Source: CAYWNK01 sp047639615 (GTDB lineage: Bacteria; Planctomycetota; UBA1135; GCA-002686595). From it: a DNA stretch of 7,194 bases. The DNA lies in assembly GCA_047639615.1 (NCBI GenBank), contig JBLIOL010000284.1, positions 1 through 7,194 of the forward strand. The letters are read 5' to 3'. A program made the translations under genes and the position numbers. The notes under the pieces are model-generated. The model saw only the letters and a program-made list of their open reading frames with translations. It was not told the origin of the DNA and did no database searches. This document shows, piece by piece, positions 1 through 6,113 of the stretch; positions within the stretch are counted from its first letter, which is position 1; the number at the start of each line of letters is the position of its first letter.

Positions 1-368
1 GCGAGGTGGCCATTGCTGTAGGGCGTCGTCAGGCGTTGCGCGTTGGGGTTGAGCCCGAAGAAGCCGTCGAGGTCGATGGCGCCATCGGTCTGGCCGGGGG
101 GTGCCACAGCCAGGTTGGGTCGTGCGTTGTAGAGGTCACCGTCACCGTAGGGCACGATGACCGAGAGGCCGTCGATGGCACCGCGTAGGAAGACGTGCAC
201 CATCACGTCGCGTGGTGTGCCCGCGGTGCCTTGGGCCAGGGCTACCTTGGGCAGCCACATGGGGGAGGTCAGGCCGCTGGCGGCGATCATTCCCGAGCGC
301 GATAGGAAACCTCGGCGTGAGAGTGCGGAGTACTCGGAGCAGGAAGAGGGCTGGTTGTTGTTTTTCAT
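1..368 (-). CDS. DUF1501 protein, Tat-exported, N-terminal part only (runs off left edge)
   Basis: Only the first 122 residues are in the window. The start is the ATG at 368-366, preceded by a strong ribosome site (GAAGGAAAG, 7 nt spacer) in the 16-nt gap after the DUF1800 stop. The N-terminus carries a twin-arginine signal: S17-R-R-G-F-L22, a hydrophobic stretch to about residue 45, and a likely cleavage site ALA|Q after A45. The mature part starts with DVMVHVFLRGAIDGLSVIVP and then YNARPNLAV, which match the opening of DUF1501 (PF07394), a family distantly related to alkaline phosphatases and sulfatases. The family's reaction is not established. Its place directly behind a DUF1800 gene is the common pairing, and the two are probably co-transcribed and act together at the envelope. 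The metal-site region lies outside the window, so activity cannot be judged. This copy is clearly different from the second DUF1501 protein at the right edge. Confidence 0.9.
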   Translation of the reverse strand, partial: MKNNNQPSSCSEYSALSRRGFLSRSGMIAASGLTSPMWLPKVALAQGTAGTPRDVMVHVFLRGAIDGLSVIVPYGDGDLYNARPNLAVAPPGQTDGAIDLDGFFGLNPNAQRLTTPYSNGHL

Positions 369-384
369 GGCAGAGCTTTCCTTC

Positions 385-1935
385 CTAGTAGTACTGGTAG
401 CTCGGGCTGGTCGCCATGAGCGCAAAGGCCTCTCGAAGAACCGCGTTCGGGTTCGTGGTCTGCGAGTCGATAAAGGCTTGAACAGAGTCCACGTGGGCCT
501 GTTCGATCGCTCCGCCGGTCATGACCCAGTTGATTCCATCCGCTACGGTGCCGCCGGCGGGCGCGGTGTTCAGCAGGGATTGCAGGGTGACGATCTCGGG
601 CTTGTTGCCTTCGATGTCGCGCCCGAAGAGCAGCGAGTTCCACTCCCAGCGCGGTAGCAGGGCCTTGCCCCAGGCATTGACCGTGTCCGGGTAGCCATCA
701 GGCGTCGGGTACCAATAGGGCACGTTGCCCATTTTGAGCAATTGCAGGGTCAGGTTTAGCAGGTCGGTGGAAGGCACCTGAGCCGCGCGCATGGCCGAGG
801 TCAGCATGTGATAGGGGCGCTTCAGCTTGCGTCGGTCCGCGGCGGGGATACTGCTCACCGTCTGCCACTTGAGAATGTGCCGCACCATGGGTTTGATGCT
901 ACCGGCCGTGTTCAAGTAGATCTGTGTCAAGCGATCTACGAGGGCTTGGGGCGGATCGTAGGTGAGCAGCCACTTAGCCATCTTGGTGGAGATGAACTCG
1001 GCCGTGGCCGGGTGCATGGCCAGCAGGTCGAGAACAACTTCGCCATCGGTGATGCCTCCATTGGCAGGAATGGTCTGGCCGAGTACTACCTTCTGGCCGT
1101 TGTCGTGCACGCCGTCCACGTAGGTGAACTTGCCGAAGGGGCCGTTGGTGAAGACGCCGTGGAAGGTCCAGCCGGTGAAGCAGCGGGCGACCTCGACCAC
1201 GTCCATTTCGGTGTAAGGGCCGTTCACTCCTAGGGTGTGCAGCTCGAGCAACTCGCGTGCATAGTTCTCCTGAACGCTGCCGGCGACGTTGTTGTAGTTA
1301 TCCAAGTACCACAACATGGCCGCACTCGTGGGCGAGCGGCGGAGCATCTCAGGGAAGCTGCCGAGGGCGTTCTCGCGCACCACGCGTCGGTCGTCGGTGG
1401 TCTTGAACCAGATGGCGAATTCGTCCAACTGGTTGATGTTGAAGTGATCGGTCCAGAACTCGACCATGCGCTCATAGAGCTGCTTGCGCGAGTAGATGCT
1501 GCGCAGCAGGTTGGCCTCCTGCAACTCGAAGATGACCGTGTTCTGGTCCATCTGATAGGTCTCGTACAGCTGCTTGTTGGTCATGGTCAGCGTGCCGTAC
1601 CCCGCCAAGGCCGTGTCCACTGCCGCGTCGTCGATGTTCAGGTAGTCGAGCTGCCAGTCGAGCCAGGCGTTGTAGCCCATGGCCTTGGCCTCGAAATAGT
1701 CCGGCACGGTGAAGCCGGCCGTTGCGTGATTGAGGAGGAAGGCGATCGCCTCGTCATGGGAGGTGGGCGACACGTCCGGCGCCTGAAATGAAGAAAAGGC
1801 CATGGACGTGGTGCTCGTCGTGGCCGTTCGGTCGAACTTGGGATGGAACTTTGGGACTGTCCCGCGCTGGAGGCGTGCGCCACTAGGGGCGTTGGTCGGG
1901 GCCAGGGTGCGGTTTCTTGTGGGAGAACCAGCCAT
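385..1935 (-). CDS. DUF1800 family protein
   Basis: A 516-residue protein of the DUF1800 family (PF08811), function unknown, usually encoded beside DUF1501. Family hallmarks are visible in order: a leading FLLNHATAGFT segment, W161-T-D-H-F165, the signature ARELLELHTLGV (226-237), then Y241..E243-M-D-V..EVARCFTGWT ending at T257, HPATAEFISTKMAKWLL, KLKRPYHMLTSAMRA, PYWYPTPDGYPD, and a typical C-terminus with ATSPSYQYY. The chosen ATG (1935-1933) has AAGAAGGA five bases upstream. A longer reading from 2034 lacks such a site and would translate the GC-rich leader. A shorter start at 1803 would remove an N-terminal stretch rich in Ser, Thr, Pro and Arg but has no clear ribosome site. I see no signal peptide, unlike its Tat-exported partner, so its location is uncertain. 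It is the first gene of a minus-strand operon with the DUF1501 gene. Confidence 0.93.
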   Translation of the reverse strand: MAGSPTRNRTLAPTNAPSGARLQRGTVPKFHPKFDRTATTSTTSMAFSSFQAPDVSPTSHDEAIAFLLNHATAGFTVPDYFEAKAMGYNAWLDWQLDYLNIDDAAVDTALAGYGTLTMTNKQLYETYQMDQNTVIFELQEANLLRSIYSRKQLYERMVEFWTDHFNINQLDEFAIWFKTTDDRRVVRENALGSFPEMLRRSPTSAAMLWYLDNYNNVAGSVQENYARELLELHTLGVNGPYTEMDVVEVARCFTGWTFHGVFTNGPFGKFTYVDGVHDNGQKVVLGQTIPANGGITDGEVVLDLLAMHPATAEFISTKMAKWLLTYDPPQALVDRLTQIYLNTAGSIKPMVRHILKWQTVSSIPAADRRKLKRPYHMLTSAMRAAQVPSTDLLNLTLQLLKMGNVPYWYPTPDGYPDTVNAWGKALLPRWEWNSLLFGRDIEGNKPEIVTLQSLLNTAPAGGTVADGINWVMTGGAIEQAHVDSVQAFIDSQTTNPNAVLREAFALMATSPSYQYY

Positions 1936-1999
1936 GGAGTTCCTTCTTGAGGTGAGGGAGCAGGGAGGGGACGTCGAGGCACGCGGGCAATACCGATGC

Positions 2000-2035
2000 G
2001 CTCCCGGTCTGGGAGCCCCGTGGCCGTGGGCCATG
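2000..2035 (-). other. two GC-rich hairpins in presumed DUF1800 leader
   Basis: Two adjacent inverted repeats lie 65 to 100 bases upstream of the DUF1800 start. GCTCCC (2000-2005) pairs with GGGAGC (2011-2016) across 5 nt. TGGCC (2021-2025) pairs with GGCCA (2029-2033) across 3 nt, extendable by a wobble and one more pair to 2019/2035. If transcription begins near 2051 both would fold in the 5' untranslated RNA. No T-run follows on either strand, so these do not look like simple terminators. A role in RNA stability or expression control is only a guess. Confidence 0.35.
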
Positions 2036-2057
2036 CCTTCGATGTGACACGGGTACT

Positions 2058-2063
2058 ATTCTA
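2058..2063 (-). promoter_or_regulatory. possible -10 element for the DUF1800-DUF1501 operon
   Basis: Read on the minus strand, 2063-2058 is TAGAAT, five of six matches to the TATAAT consensus, lying in a short AT-richer island of an otherwise GC-rich divergent region. No good -35 box is seen at 16-18 nt spacing. A start near 2051 would give a leader of about 115 nt. The remainder of the 1936-2208 divergent region shows no convincing promoter for the plus-strand gene, only a weak 5-bp inverted repeat (CTACG 2133-2137 / CGTAG 2149-2153). Confidence 0.25.
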
Positions 2064-2208
2064 TTGCTTCTACAGGCATCGTGAGATGTCGGTCATCGAT
2101 CGGTTGCCTGGGCTCTTCGGGCACTTGTCTGTCTACGGGAATTTCTAGCGTAGGGCGCAATCAAGGCCCACCGAGCACGCAGGATTGGCGCGAAGGCCGG
2201 AATATCCA

Positions 2209-3345
2209 ATGTCTATATCATTCACATCACTGCTGCCCTTGCTGCTCGTGGTTGGTGCTCAAGGAGCGCGAGCCGACACTTTGACCGTGGAAGCAGATCG
2301 GGATAACACCCTCTACCAGTCGCCTACGGGTTCACTCAGTAATGGATCAGGCGAGCGCCTCTTCGCTGGCGTTACCAACAGCGGAACCTTGCGGCGGACC
2401 TTGCTGCACTTCGATCTCTCCGGGTTGCCTGCGGGATCTATCATCTCTTCGGTCACCCTGGACATGTACATCTCCAAGGTTCCGCTACTCGCGCCGGGCA
2501 CCCTCTTCGCGGTGCATCGAGTCACCCAACCCTGGGGCGAAGGGGCGTCGGACGCACCCGGCGAAGAGGGCACAGGCGCACCCAGCGAAGTTGACGACGC
2601 CACTTGGATTCACACGTTCTACTCGGGTTCTCTCTGGACCAATGTGGGCGGCGACTTCGCTGCTAATTCGAGTGCGGCTACACAGTCGTCGATCTCAGTG
2701 GGCCCGATCAGTTGGTCCTCTACGGGCCTCGCATCGGACGTGCAGCACTGGCTCGATCAATCGCTTGTCAACAACGGCTGGTTGATCAAGGCAAGCAATG
2801 AGAGTGTGGTGCAGAACGCGAAGCGCTTCGATTCGCGCGAGTACCTGCCGGACCCCATGCGCAGGCCGCGCTTGACGATCAGCTTCGATCCGCCGGCGGA
2901 CATTCCGCCAACGGCTATCTGTAGTCGCGTGTTTTGTACGGGCAACACGGCCAACGTAGCGGAGATCGAGATCGACACCTGCTCGTGCGCATCGGGAAGC
3001 ATGCGGATCAGTATGAGTGGGGCGCCGGCCAATCGCCTGTGCTACCTGTTGGTGGGCGCTGGCATGGGACGCATCGCGAATCCGCCGGGGGCTATCGGTG
3101 ACCTATGCTTGGGCGGTTTTTCCATCGGGCGCTATCGCTTGGATTCAGGCTTTACCGACCCTGCGGGAGGCTTTAGCACCGACCTGATGCAGGCCACGAC
3201 CGGCGGAGGTGGAGGTGACTTGCCGAGCCCTCCGGGTGGTAATCTGTGCTCGATGGTCGGGCAGAGTTGGTCCTTTCAGTACTGGTACGAAAACGGGGCT
3301 GCGCCGGCTGGCTTCTCAAAGGCCTTGCGGGTGACCCTGCAGTAA
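2209..3345 (+). CDS. secreted DNRLRE-domain protein with Cys-rich C-terminal module
   Basis: About 378 residues. The N-terminus is a Sec-type signal (LLPLLLVVGAQGARA, likely cleaved before DT at residue 23). Residues about 23-217 match the DNRLRE beta-sandwich domain found in secreted proteins of many bacteria: DNTLYQSPTGSLSNG, RRTLLHFDLSGLPAGS, the WGEG and DATWIHTFY blocks, and K205-R-F-D-S-R-E211 near the end. A Pro-rich joint (PPADIPPTA) leads to a C-terminal module holding seven Cys and ending WSFQYWYENG...FSKALRVTLQ. I associate this module with planctomycete secreted proteins, from memory. Its role is unknown but likely structural or carbohydrate- or surface-binding; no catalytic motif is seen. 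Start choice is uncertain. ATG 2209 has a weak GGAA site. A TTG at 2185 would add MARRPEYP and supply the basic residues a signal peptide normally has, but its AGGA lies directly against the start codon. The gene is divergent from the DUF1800 operon and stands alone. Confidence 0.8.
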   Translation: MSISFTSLLPLLLVVGAQGARADTLTVEADRDNTLYQSPTGSLSNGSGERLFAGVTNSGTLRRTLLHFDLSGLPAGSIISSVTLDMYISKVPLLAPGTLFAVHRVTQPWGEGASDAPGEEGTGAPSEVDDATWIHTFYSGSLWTNVGGDFAANSSAATQSSISVGPISWSSTGLASDVQHWLDQSLVNNGWLIKASNESVVQNAKRFDSREYLPDPMRRPRLTISFDPPADIPPTAICSRVFCTGNTANVAEIEIDTCSCASGSMRISMSGAPANRLCYLLVGAGMGRIANPPGAIGDLCLGGFSIGRYRLDSGFTDPAGGFSTDLMQATTGGGGGDLPSPPGGNLCSMVGQSWSFQYWYENGAAPAGFSKALRVTLQ

Positions 3346-3346
3346 C

Positions 3347-3383
3347 GGTGCCTTGCGAGGCGCCACCGGGCCGCGCTTGTTTG
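3347..3383 (+). terminator. terminator-like hairpin after the DNRLRE gene
   Basis: One base after the stop codon, GGTGCCT (3347-3353) can pair with AGGCGCC (3358-3364) around a TGCG loop: seven pairs, one of them G-U. A modest T-containing stretch (CTTGTTTG, 3376-3383) follows after an 11-nt GC-rich spacer. The T-run is weak and distant, so intrinsic termination is possible but not certain. It would separate the secreted-protein gene from the BlaI-type operon. Confidence 0.4.
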
Positions 3384-3449
3384 ACTTGCGTTGTGCTAGG
3401 GAAATTAGCACTCAGGGCCTAGGTGGGAGCCTGGGGCTAGTGCTACAAA
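3381..3449 (+). promoter_or_regulatory. promoter and candidate BlaI-type operator region
   Basis: A perfect inverted repeat, GTGCTA (3393-3398) / TAGCAC (3406-3411), with a 7-nt centre, lies 57-75 bases before the repressor start. A third copy of the half-site, GTGCTA (3440-3445), sits inside TAGTGCTA about 40 bp (four helical turns) downstream. A -35-like TTGACT (3381-3386) precedes the first repeat, with only a poor -10 (ATTAGC, 3404-3409). A better candidate is the extended -10 TGCTACAAA (3441-3449), which overlaps the third half-site. BlaI/MecI proteins bind short inverted repeats over their own promoter, so autorepression is expected. Assignment of these sites to this repressor is inference. 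Confidence 0.45.
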
Positions 3450-3467
3450 AACTGGCAGAAGGTACCC

Positions 3468-3857
3468 ATGACACCGAGCCAGCCAGAGCCTCTAAGCCGT
3501 CGAGAGCGTGAATTGCTCGACATCGTTTATGCGCGCGGAGAAGCCACTGCGGTGGAGATTCGCAGCGATATGCAGGATCCGCCCAGCTACTCCGCCGTGC
3601 GCGGATTGGTGCGCATCCTGGAGGAGAAGGGGCACCTACGGCATCGGCGCGAGGGCGTTCGCAATGTCTATAGACCCACGCGCGACCGACGCGTCGCGGG
3701 TAAGAAGGCCATGAAGCGCGCGCTGGATACCTTCTTTGAGGGCGACCTGCATTCGGCGGTGTCAGCCTTGCTCAATGTCTCCAAGGGGACGCTCTCCGCG
3801 GACGCGAAGCAGCGTCTGCTCGCACTCGTCGAAGAGGCCAAGAAGGAAGACAGGTAG
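3468..3857 (+). CDS. BlaI/MecI-family winged-helix transcriptional repressor
   Basis: A 129-residue cytoplasmic DNA-binding protein, close to the usual length of the penicillinase-repressor family (PF03965). Residues about 9-70 form the winged helix: LSRRERELLDIVYARGEATAVEI, then the recognition-helix region PPSYSAVRGLVRILEEKGHL and the wing HRREGVRNVYRP. Residues about 76-128 match the helical dimerisation tail (AMKRALDTFFEGDLHSAVSALL, then LSADAKQRLLALVEEAKK). The ATG has AGAAGG five bases upstream. The stop lies 2 nt before the M56 membrane-protease gene, so the two form a coupled operon, the usual blaI-blaR1 order. By family analogy it binds operators as a dimer and is inactivated when the membrane partner signals. 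L101-L-N-V104 lines up, from memory, with the Leu-Asn-Phe cleavage site of staphylococcal repressors. Its targets, beyond probable self-regulation, are unknown. Confidence 0.92.
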   Translation: MTPSQPEPLSRRERELLDIVYARGEATAVEIRSDMQDPPSYSAVRGLVRILEEKGHLRHRREGVRNVYRPTRDRRVAGKKAMKRALDTFFEGDLHSAVSALLNVSKGTLSADAKQRLLALVEEAKKEDR

Positions 3858-3859
3858 CT

Positions 3860-5920
3860 ATGCATGCAGCCCTAATCGTACTAGCTGAAATCTTGATCAA
3901 GGCCAGCCTGGTGCTGTCCATTGCCCTTGTAGTGCACGCGTGCTTGCGTCATGCCCGCGCGGCCCTGCGCGAGCATGTGTTACGTCTGGCCTTCGGAGCC
4001 GTGGCGTTGGTTCCTTTCGCGGTTGTCTATGGCCCGCGCATCCAGTGGCAGGTCTTGCCGGCCGTCCAAGTGGCCGAGGCGGAAGCGGCAGGAGCTTGGA
4101 TCGGCGTCCTACCTGCTGGCACGGACTCAGGGAGTGTTGTGTCGGAACCGTTGCCAGGGGACCAGGCCGCTGTCTTCATACCTGCTGTGCCGGGTGCGGT
4201 GAAGCCTGATGGGCAGGCGAGGAGTGGCTGGCTCGCGACTGCTTTGATTTGCGTCTGGGCCTTGGGCGTACTCATGGCGCTCTATCCGTTGCTGCGGGGT
4301 GTCCAACTGGCGCGCGGCATTGCGCGGCGCTCGCGCAGGTGTTCGGCCGCTGATTGGGGTGCATGTGATGACGTGCTTGCGGCTGGACTCGCCTTGCGGC
4401 GCAGGCCGCGGCTGGTGGTGAGCCGTGAGGTGGCTGTGCCCTTCGTGTGGGACCCACTGCCCATGGGCGCGCCTGTTGTTGTATTGCCGGCCGCGGAACT
4501 GCTCGGTGATCAGGCTGCGGCCAGCGCGGCGTTGCAGCACGAGTATGCTCACGTGGCCCGGCGCGACGGTCAGGCTGCGATCTCTTGTGGGGTGATTGCG
4601 GCCTTGCTCTGGGCCACGCCGCTGGTTTGGTGGAGCTTGCGGGTTCTGCGCCAGGAAGCGGAGCGGGCGGCGGATGATGTGGTGCTTGGGAGTGGTGTGG
4701 TCGCTTCCGATTATGCGGCGCAGTTGATGGCCTTGATTCCAAGTACAGCCTCACCGCGTATGGCGAGTGTGGCGGGCATGGCTGGTGCGGGAGCCTTCGA
4801 ACGTCGGGTGCGTTGCCTGTTGGATCGAGAACAGCGCCGGGGAGGTCTGGCGCGTCGCGCGCGTCTGGGTCTGGCGCTAGGCACGGCGCTCGTGGCCCTG
4901 CCGCTGGCGTTCGTAGAGGCGCGCGCTGTGCAAGATCCTGAGGTGCCTGCAGGGTCGGCGCTCTCTAGGGGCGTGGCGGCCTTACTCGTCTCCCAGGACA
5001 AGGTCAGCGGTGGCTGGATCGCGGACGTGGGATACAAGCTCAACAACTCGTTCCGTGTAAGTCAGCCAAGTGTTGCCCATGTGGGAGTGACTGGTTTGGC
5101 GCTCGACGCGCTGCTCTCGGCTGCTCCCCGTCCGTGGAGTTCAGAGCTGCGCAGTGCCCTGGCGAAGGCGGCAGATTTCTTGGTCAGCCGACAGGTAAAT
5201 AGCGGCTATATCAGTGCCGAAGGGACGGGTATGCGCGCGCACGCGCACGCGCTTGTGGCCTTGGCTCATTGGCAGGAGTTGGAGCCTAGCGACCATGTGG
5301 CGGATGCCTTGCAAGCTGCGGTTCGGTTCACCTACGAAGCGCAGAACGATGCTGGTGGCTGGCGTTTCGTGCCCAATAGTCAGTATAGCGATGTACTCGA
5401 GACCGCCTATCAGGTGCGCGCGTTGCTGCGTGCGCAAACCACGGGCGTGTCCGTACCGCCCGATGTGTTGGCGCGGGCGCTCGCACATGTGAAGAGCTTG
5501 GGCGTGGCCGACTCCGCGAGCTCCCACTACGGTGCCTTCCGCTACCAGGACAATCCGAAAGCTCGGATCACCGCCAATACGGTTGCTGCCGGTCTGTTGA
5601 CCACGGCTAGCTTGGGTCCGCTTGAGGTCAACTTTGGGGTTGCGGGATTGGTGCAGCTGCAGCGCCTACGGCCGCAGGACGTGGACGCTAAGGATCGCAC
5701 CTTCCTGGACTGGGATACGGAGCTGCTCAGTGGCCTGGCCTTGGCAACCTATGCCCAGCGTGATCCACAACGTGGTCGGCCCATCTGGGCCACATGGCGT
5801 AGGGTGCTCCTCTCCAGATTGTCGGCGAATCAGCAAGCTTCTGGCGCCTGGTCCTGCGAGCCGGGGCCGAGCTCGGCCTACTCCACGGCGATCGCCTGCC
5901 TGCTGCTCAGCATGAACTAG
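3860..5920 (+). CDS. BlaR1-like M56 membrane metalloprotease fused to an alpha/alpha-toroid domain
   Basis: A 686-residue membrane protein in two halves. The N-terminal half is an M56 (BlaR1/MecR1) peptidase: membrane segments near 4-26, 39-58 and 124-146, the family block VPFVWDPLPMGAPVVVLP, the zinc motif H227-E-Y-A-H231, a hydrophobic stretch at about 236-262, and E268-R-A-A-D272. H227 to E268 spans 41 residues, the spacing I recall between His201 and Glu242 in staphylococcal BlaR1, so the site looks intact. A final membrane segment (about 336-352) leads to residues 365-686. These are not a penicillin-binding domain but helical repeats of the prenyltransferase/squalene-cyclase toroid type: Q379...GGW386, MRAHAHALVAL, Q495-NDAGGW501, a GAFRYQ block and Q658-QASGAW664. 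No DXDD cyclase acid motif is seen, so it is more likely a binding or sensing domain than an enzyme. It is translated 2 nt after the repressor with AGGT as a modest ribosome site. Inferred role: transmembrane sensor that controls the repressor proteolytically. Confidence 0.88.
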   Translation: MHAALIVLAEILIKASLVLSIALVVHACLRHARAALREHVLRLAFGAVALVPFAVVYGPRIQWQVLPAVQVAEAEAAGAWIGVLPAGTDSGSVVSEPLPGDQAAVFIPAVPGAVKPDGQARSGWLATALICVWALGVLMALYPLLRGVQLARGIARRSRRCSAADWGACDDVLAAGLALRRRPRLVVSREVAVPFVWDPLPMGAPVVVLPAAELLGDQAAASAALQHEYAHVARRDGQAAISCGVIAALLWATPLVWWSLRVLRQEAERAADDVVLGSGVVASDYAAQLMALIPSTASPRMASVAGMAGAGAFERRVRCLLDREQRRGGLARRARLGLALGTALVALPLAFVEARAVQDPEVPAGSALSRGVAALLVSQDKVSGGWIADVGYKLNNSFRVSQPSVAHVGVTGLALDALLSAAPRPWSSELRSALAKAADFLVSRQVNSGYISAEGTGMRAHAHALVALAHWQELEPSDHVADALQAAVRFTYEAQNDAGGWRFVPNSQYSDVLETAYQVRALLRAQTTGVSVPPDVLARALAHVKSLGVADSASSHYGAFRYQDNPKARITANTVAAGLLTTASLGPLEVNFGVAGLVQLQRLRPQDVDAKDRTFLDWDTELLSGLALATYAQRDPQRGRPIWATWRRVLLSRLSANQQASGAWSCEPGPSSAYSTAIACLLLSMN

Positions 5921-5923
5921 TAC

Positions 5924-5980
5924 TGGTGGGTTGCGGGGCGTGCTGTATTGGTGTCCGAAGGGAGGGTTTCTAACCCACCA
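5924..5980 (+). repeat. 9-bp inverted repeat with competing inner hairpin
   Basis: TGGTGGGTT (5924-5932) and AACCCACCA (5972-5980) are perfect inverted copies 39 nt apart, beginning three bases after the M56-toroid stop codon. The right arm can instead pair locally: GGGTT (5964-5968) with AACCC (5972-5976) around a 3-nt loop. No T-run follows, so it is not a standard intrinsic terminator. It may protect the 3' end of the upstream mRNA or be a rho-independent-like relic. Confidence 0.4.
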
Positions 5981-6036
5981 CAGGGCATACGGGAGAGGAA
6001 TGGGATTAGGAGCCGTCGCAATCATAGGCGCGGCCT

Positions 6037-6042
6037 TAAAAT
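6037..6042 (+). promoter_or_regulatory. possible -10 element for the second DUF1501 gene
   Basis: TAAAAT, five of six matches to TATAAT, lies in the only AT-rich patch of the 193-nt gap before the DUF1501 start and is flanked by GGCC repeats (6032-6035 and 6043-6046). No good -35 box is visible. Transcription from about 6049 would give a leader of about 65 nt that starts just before the competing hairpins. Confidence 0.3.
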
Positions 6043-6054
6043 GGCCAGTGTTGA

Positions 6055-6094
6055 GGGGCATTCGCCCCTAATGCCCGTGTTTGGTCCGAATGCC
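6055..6094 (+). other. leader with three mutually exclusive stem pairings
   Basis: One segment, GGGGCATTCG (6055-6064), has three perfect complementary partners downstream. GGGGC (6055-6059) pairs with GCCCC (6064-6068), extendable to AGGGGC/GCCCCT at 6054 and 6069. GGGCATT (6056-6062) pairs with AATGCCC (6070-6076). GGCATTCG (6057-6064) pairs with CGAATGCC (6087-6094). Only one can form at a time. The segment ends 19 bases before the DUF1501 start codon, which itself lacks a clear ribosome site, so RNA folding could influence its translation. Function is not shown by sequence alone. Confidence 0.4.
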
Positions 6095-6113
6095 ATCCCT
6101 CGCCTAGAGCCCC

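Noticed and set aside
157..1791. Long plus-strand open frames (157-657, 808-1233, 1237-1791) opposite the DUF1800/DUF1501 operon
   Set aside because: They lie antisense to strongly recognised genes, resemble no family, and are expected by chance in GC-rich DNA with biased codon use.
1936..2034. N-terminal extension of DUF1800 to an ATG at 2034
   Set aside because: The added residues are low-complexity, run through GC-rich hairpins and lack a ribosome site, whereas the ATG at 1935 has AAGAAGGA at ideal spacing.
4127..5046. Minus-strand open frames inside the M56-toroid gene (4127-4552, 4272-4754, 4711-5046)
   Set aside because: Arg/Pro/Ala-rich shadow frames with no recognisable domain, opposite a gene with clear motifs.
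3860..5920. Functional squalene-hopene or terpene cyclase
   Set aside because: Only the repeat fold is apparent; no DXDD acid motif is present, and fusion to an M56 protease behind a BlaI-type gene points to sensing rather than catalysis.
3860..5920. Genuine beta-lactam resistance regulator (BlaR1)
   Set aside because: The penicillin-binding sensor domain is absent and no beta-lactamase gene is nearby.
5918..5927. TAGTACTGGT shared with 389-398
   Set aside because: A 10-bp match near two stop codons with no extended similarity; probably chance or codon use, not an attachment site or repeat.
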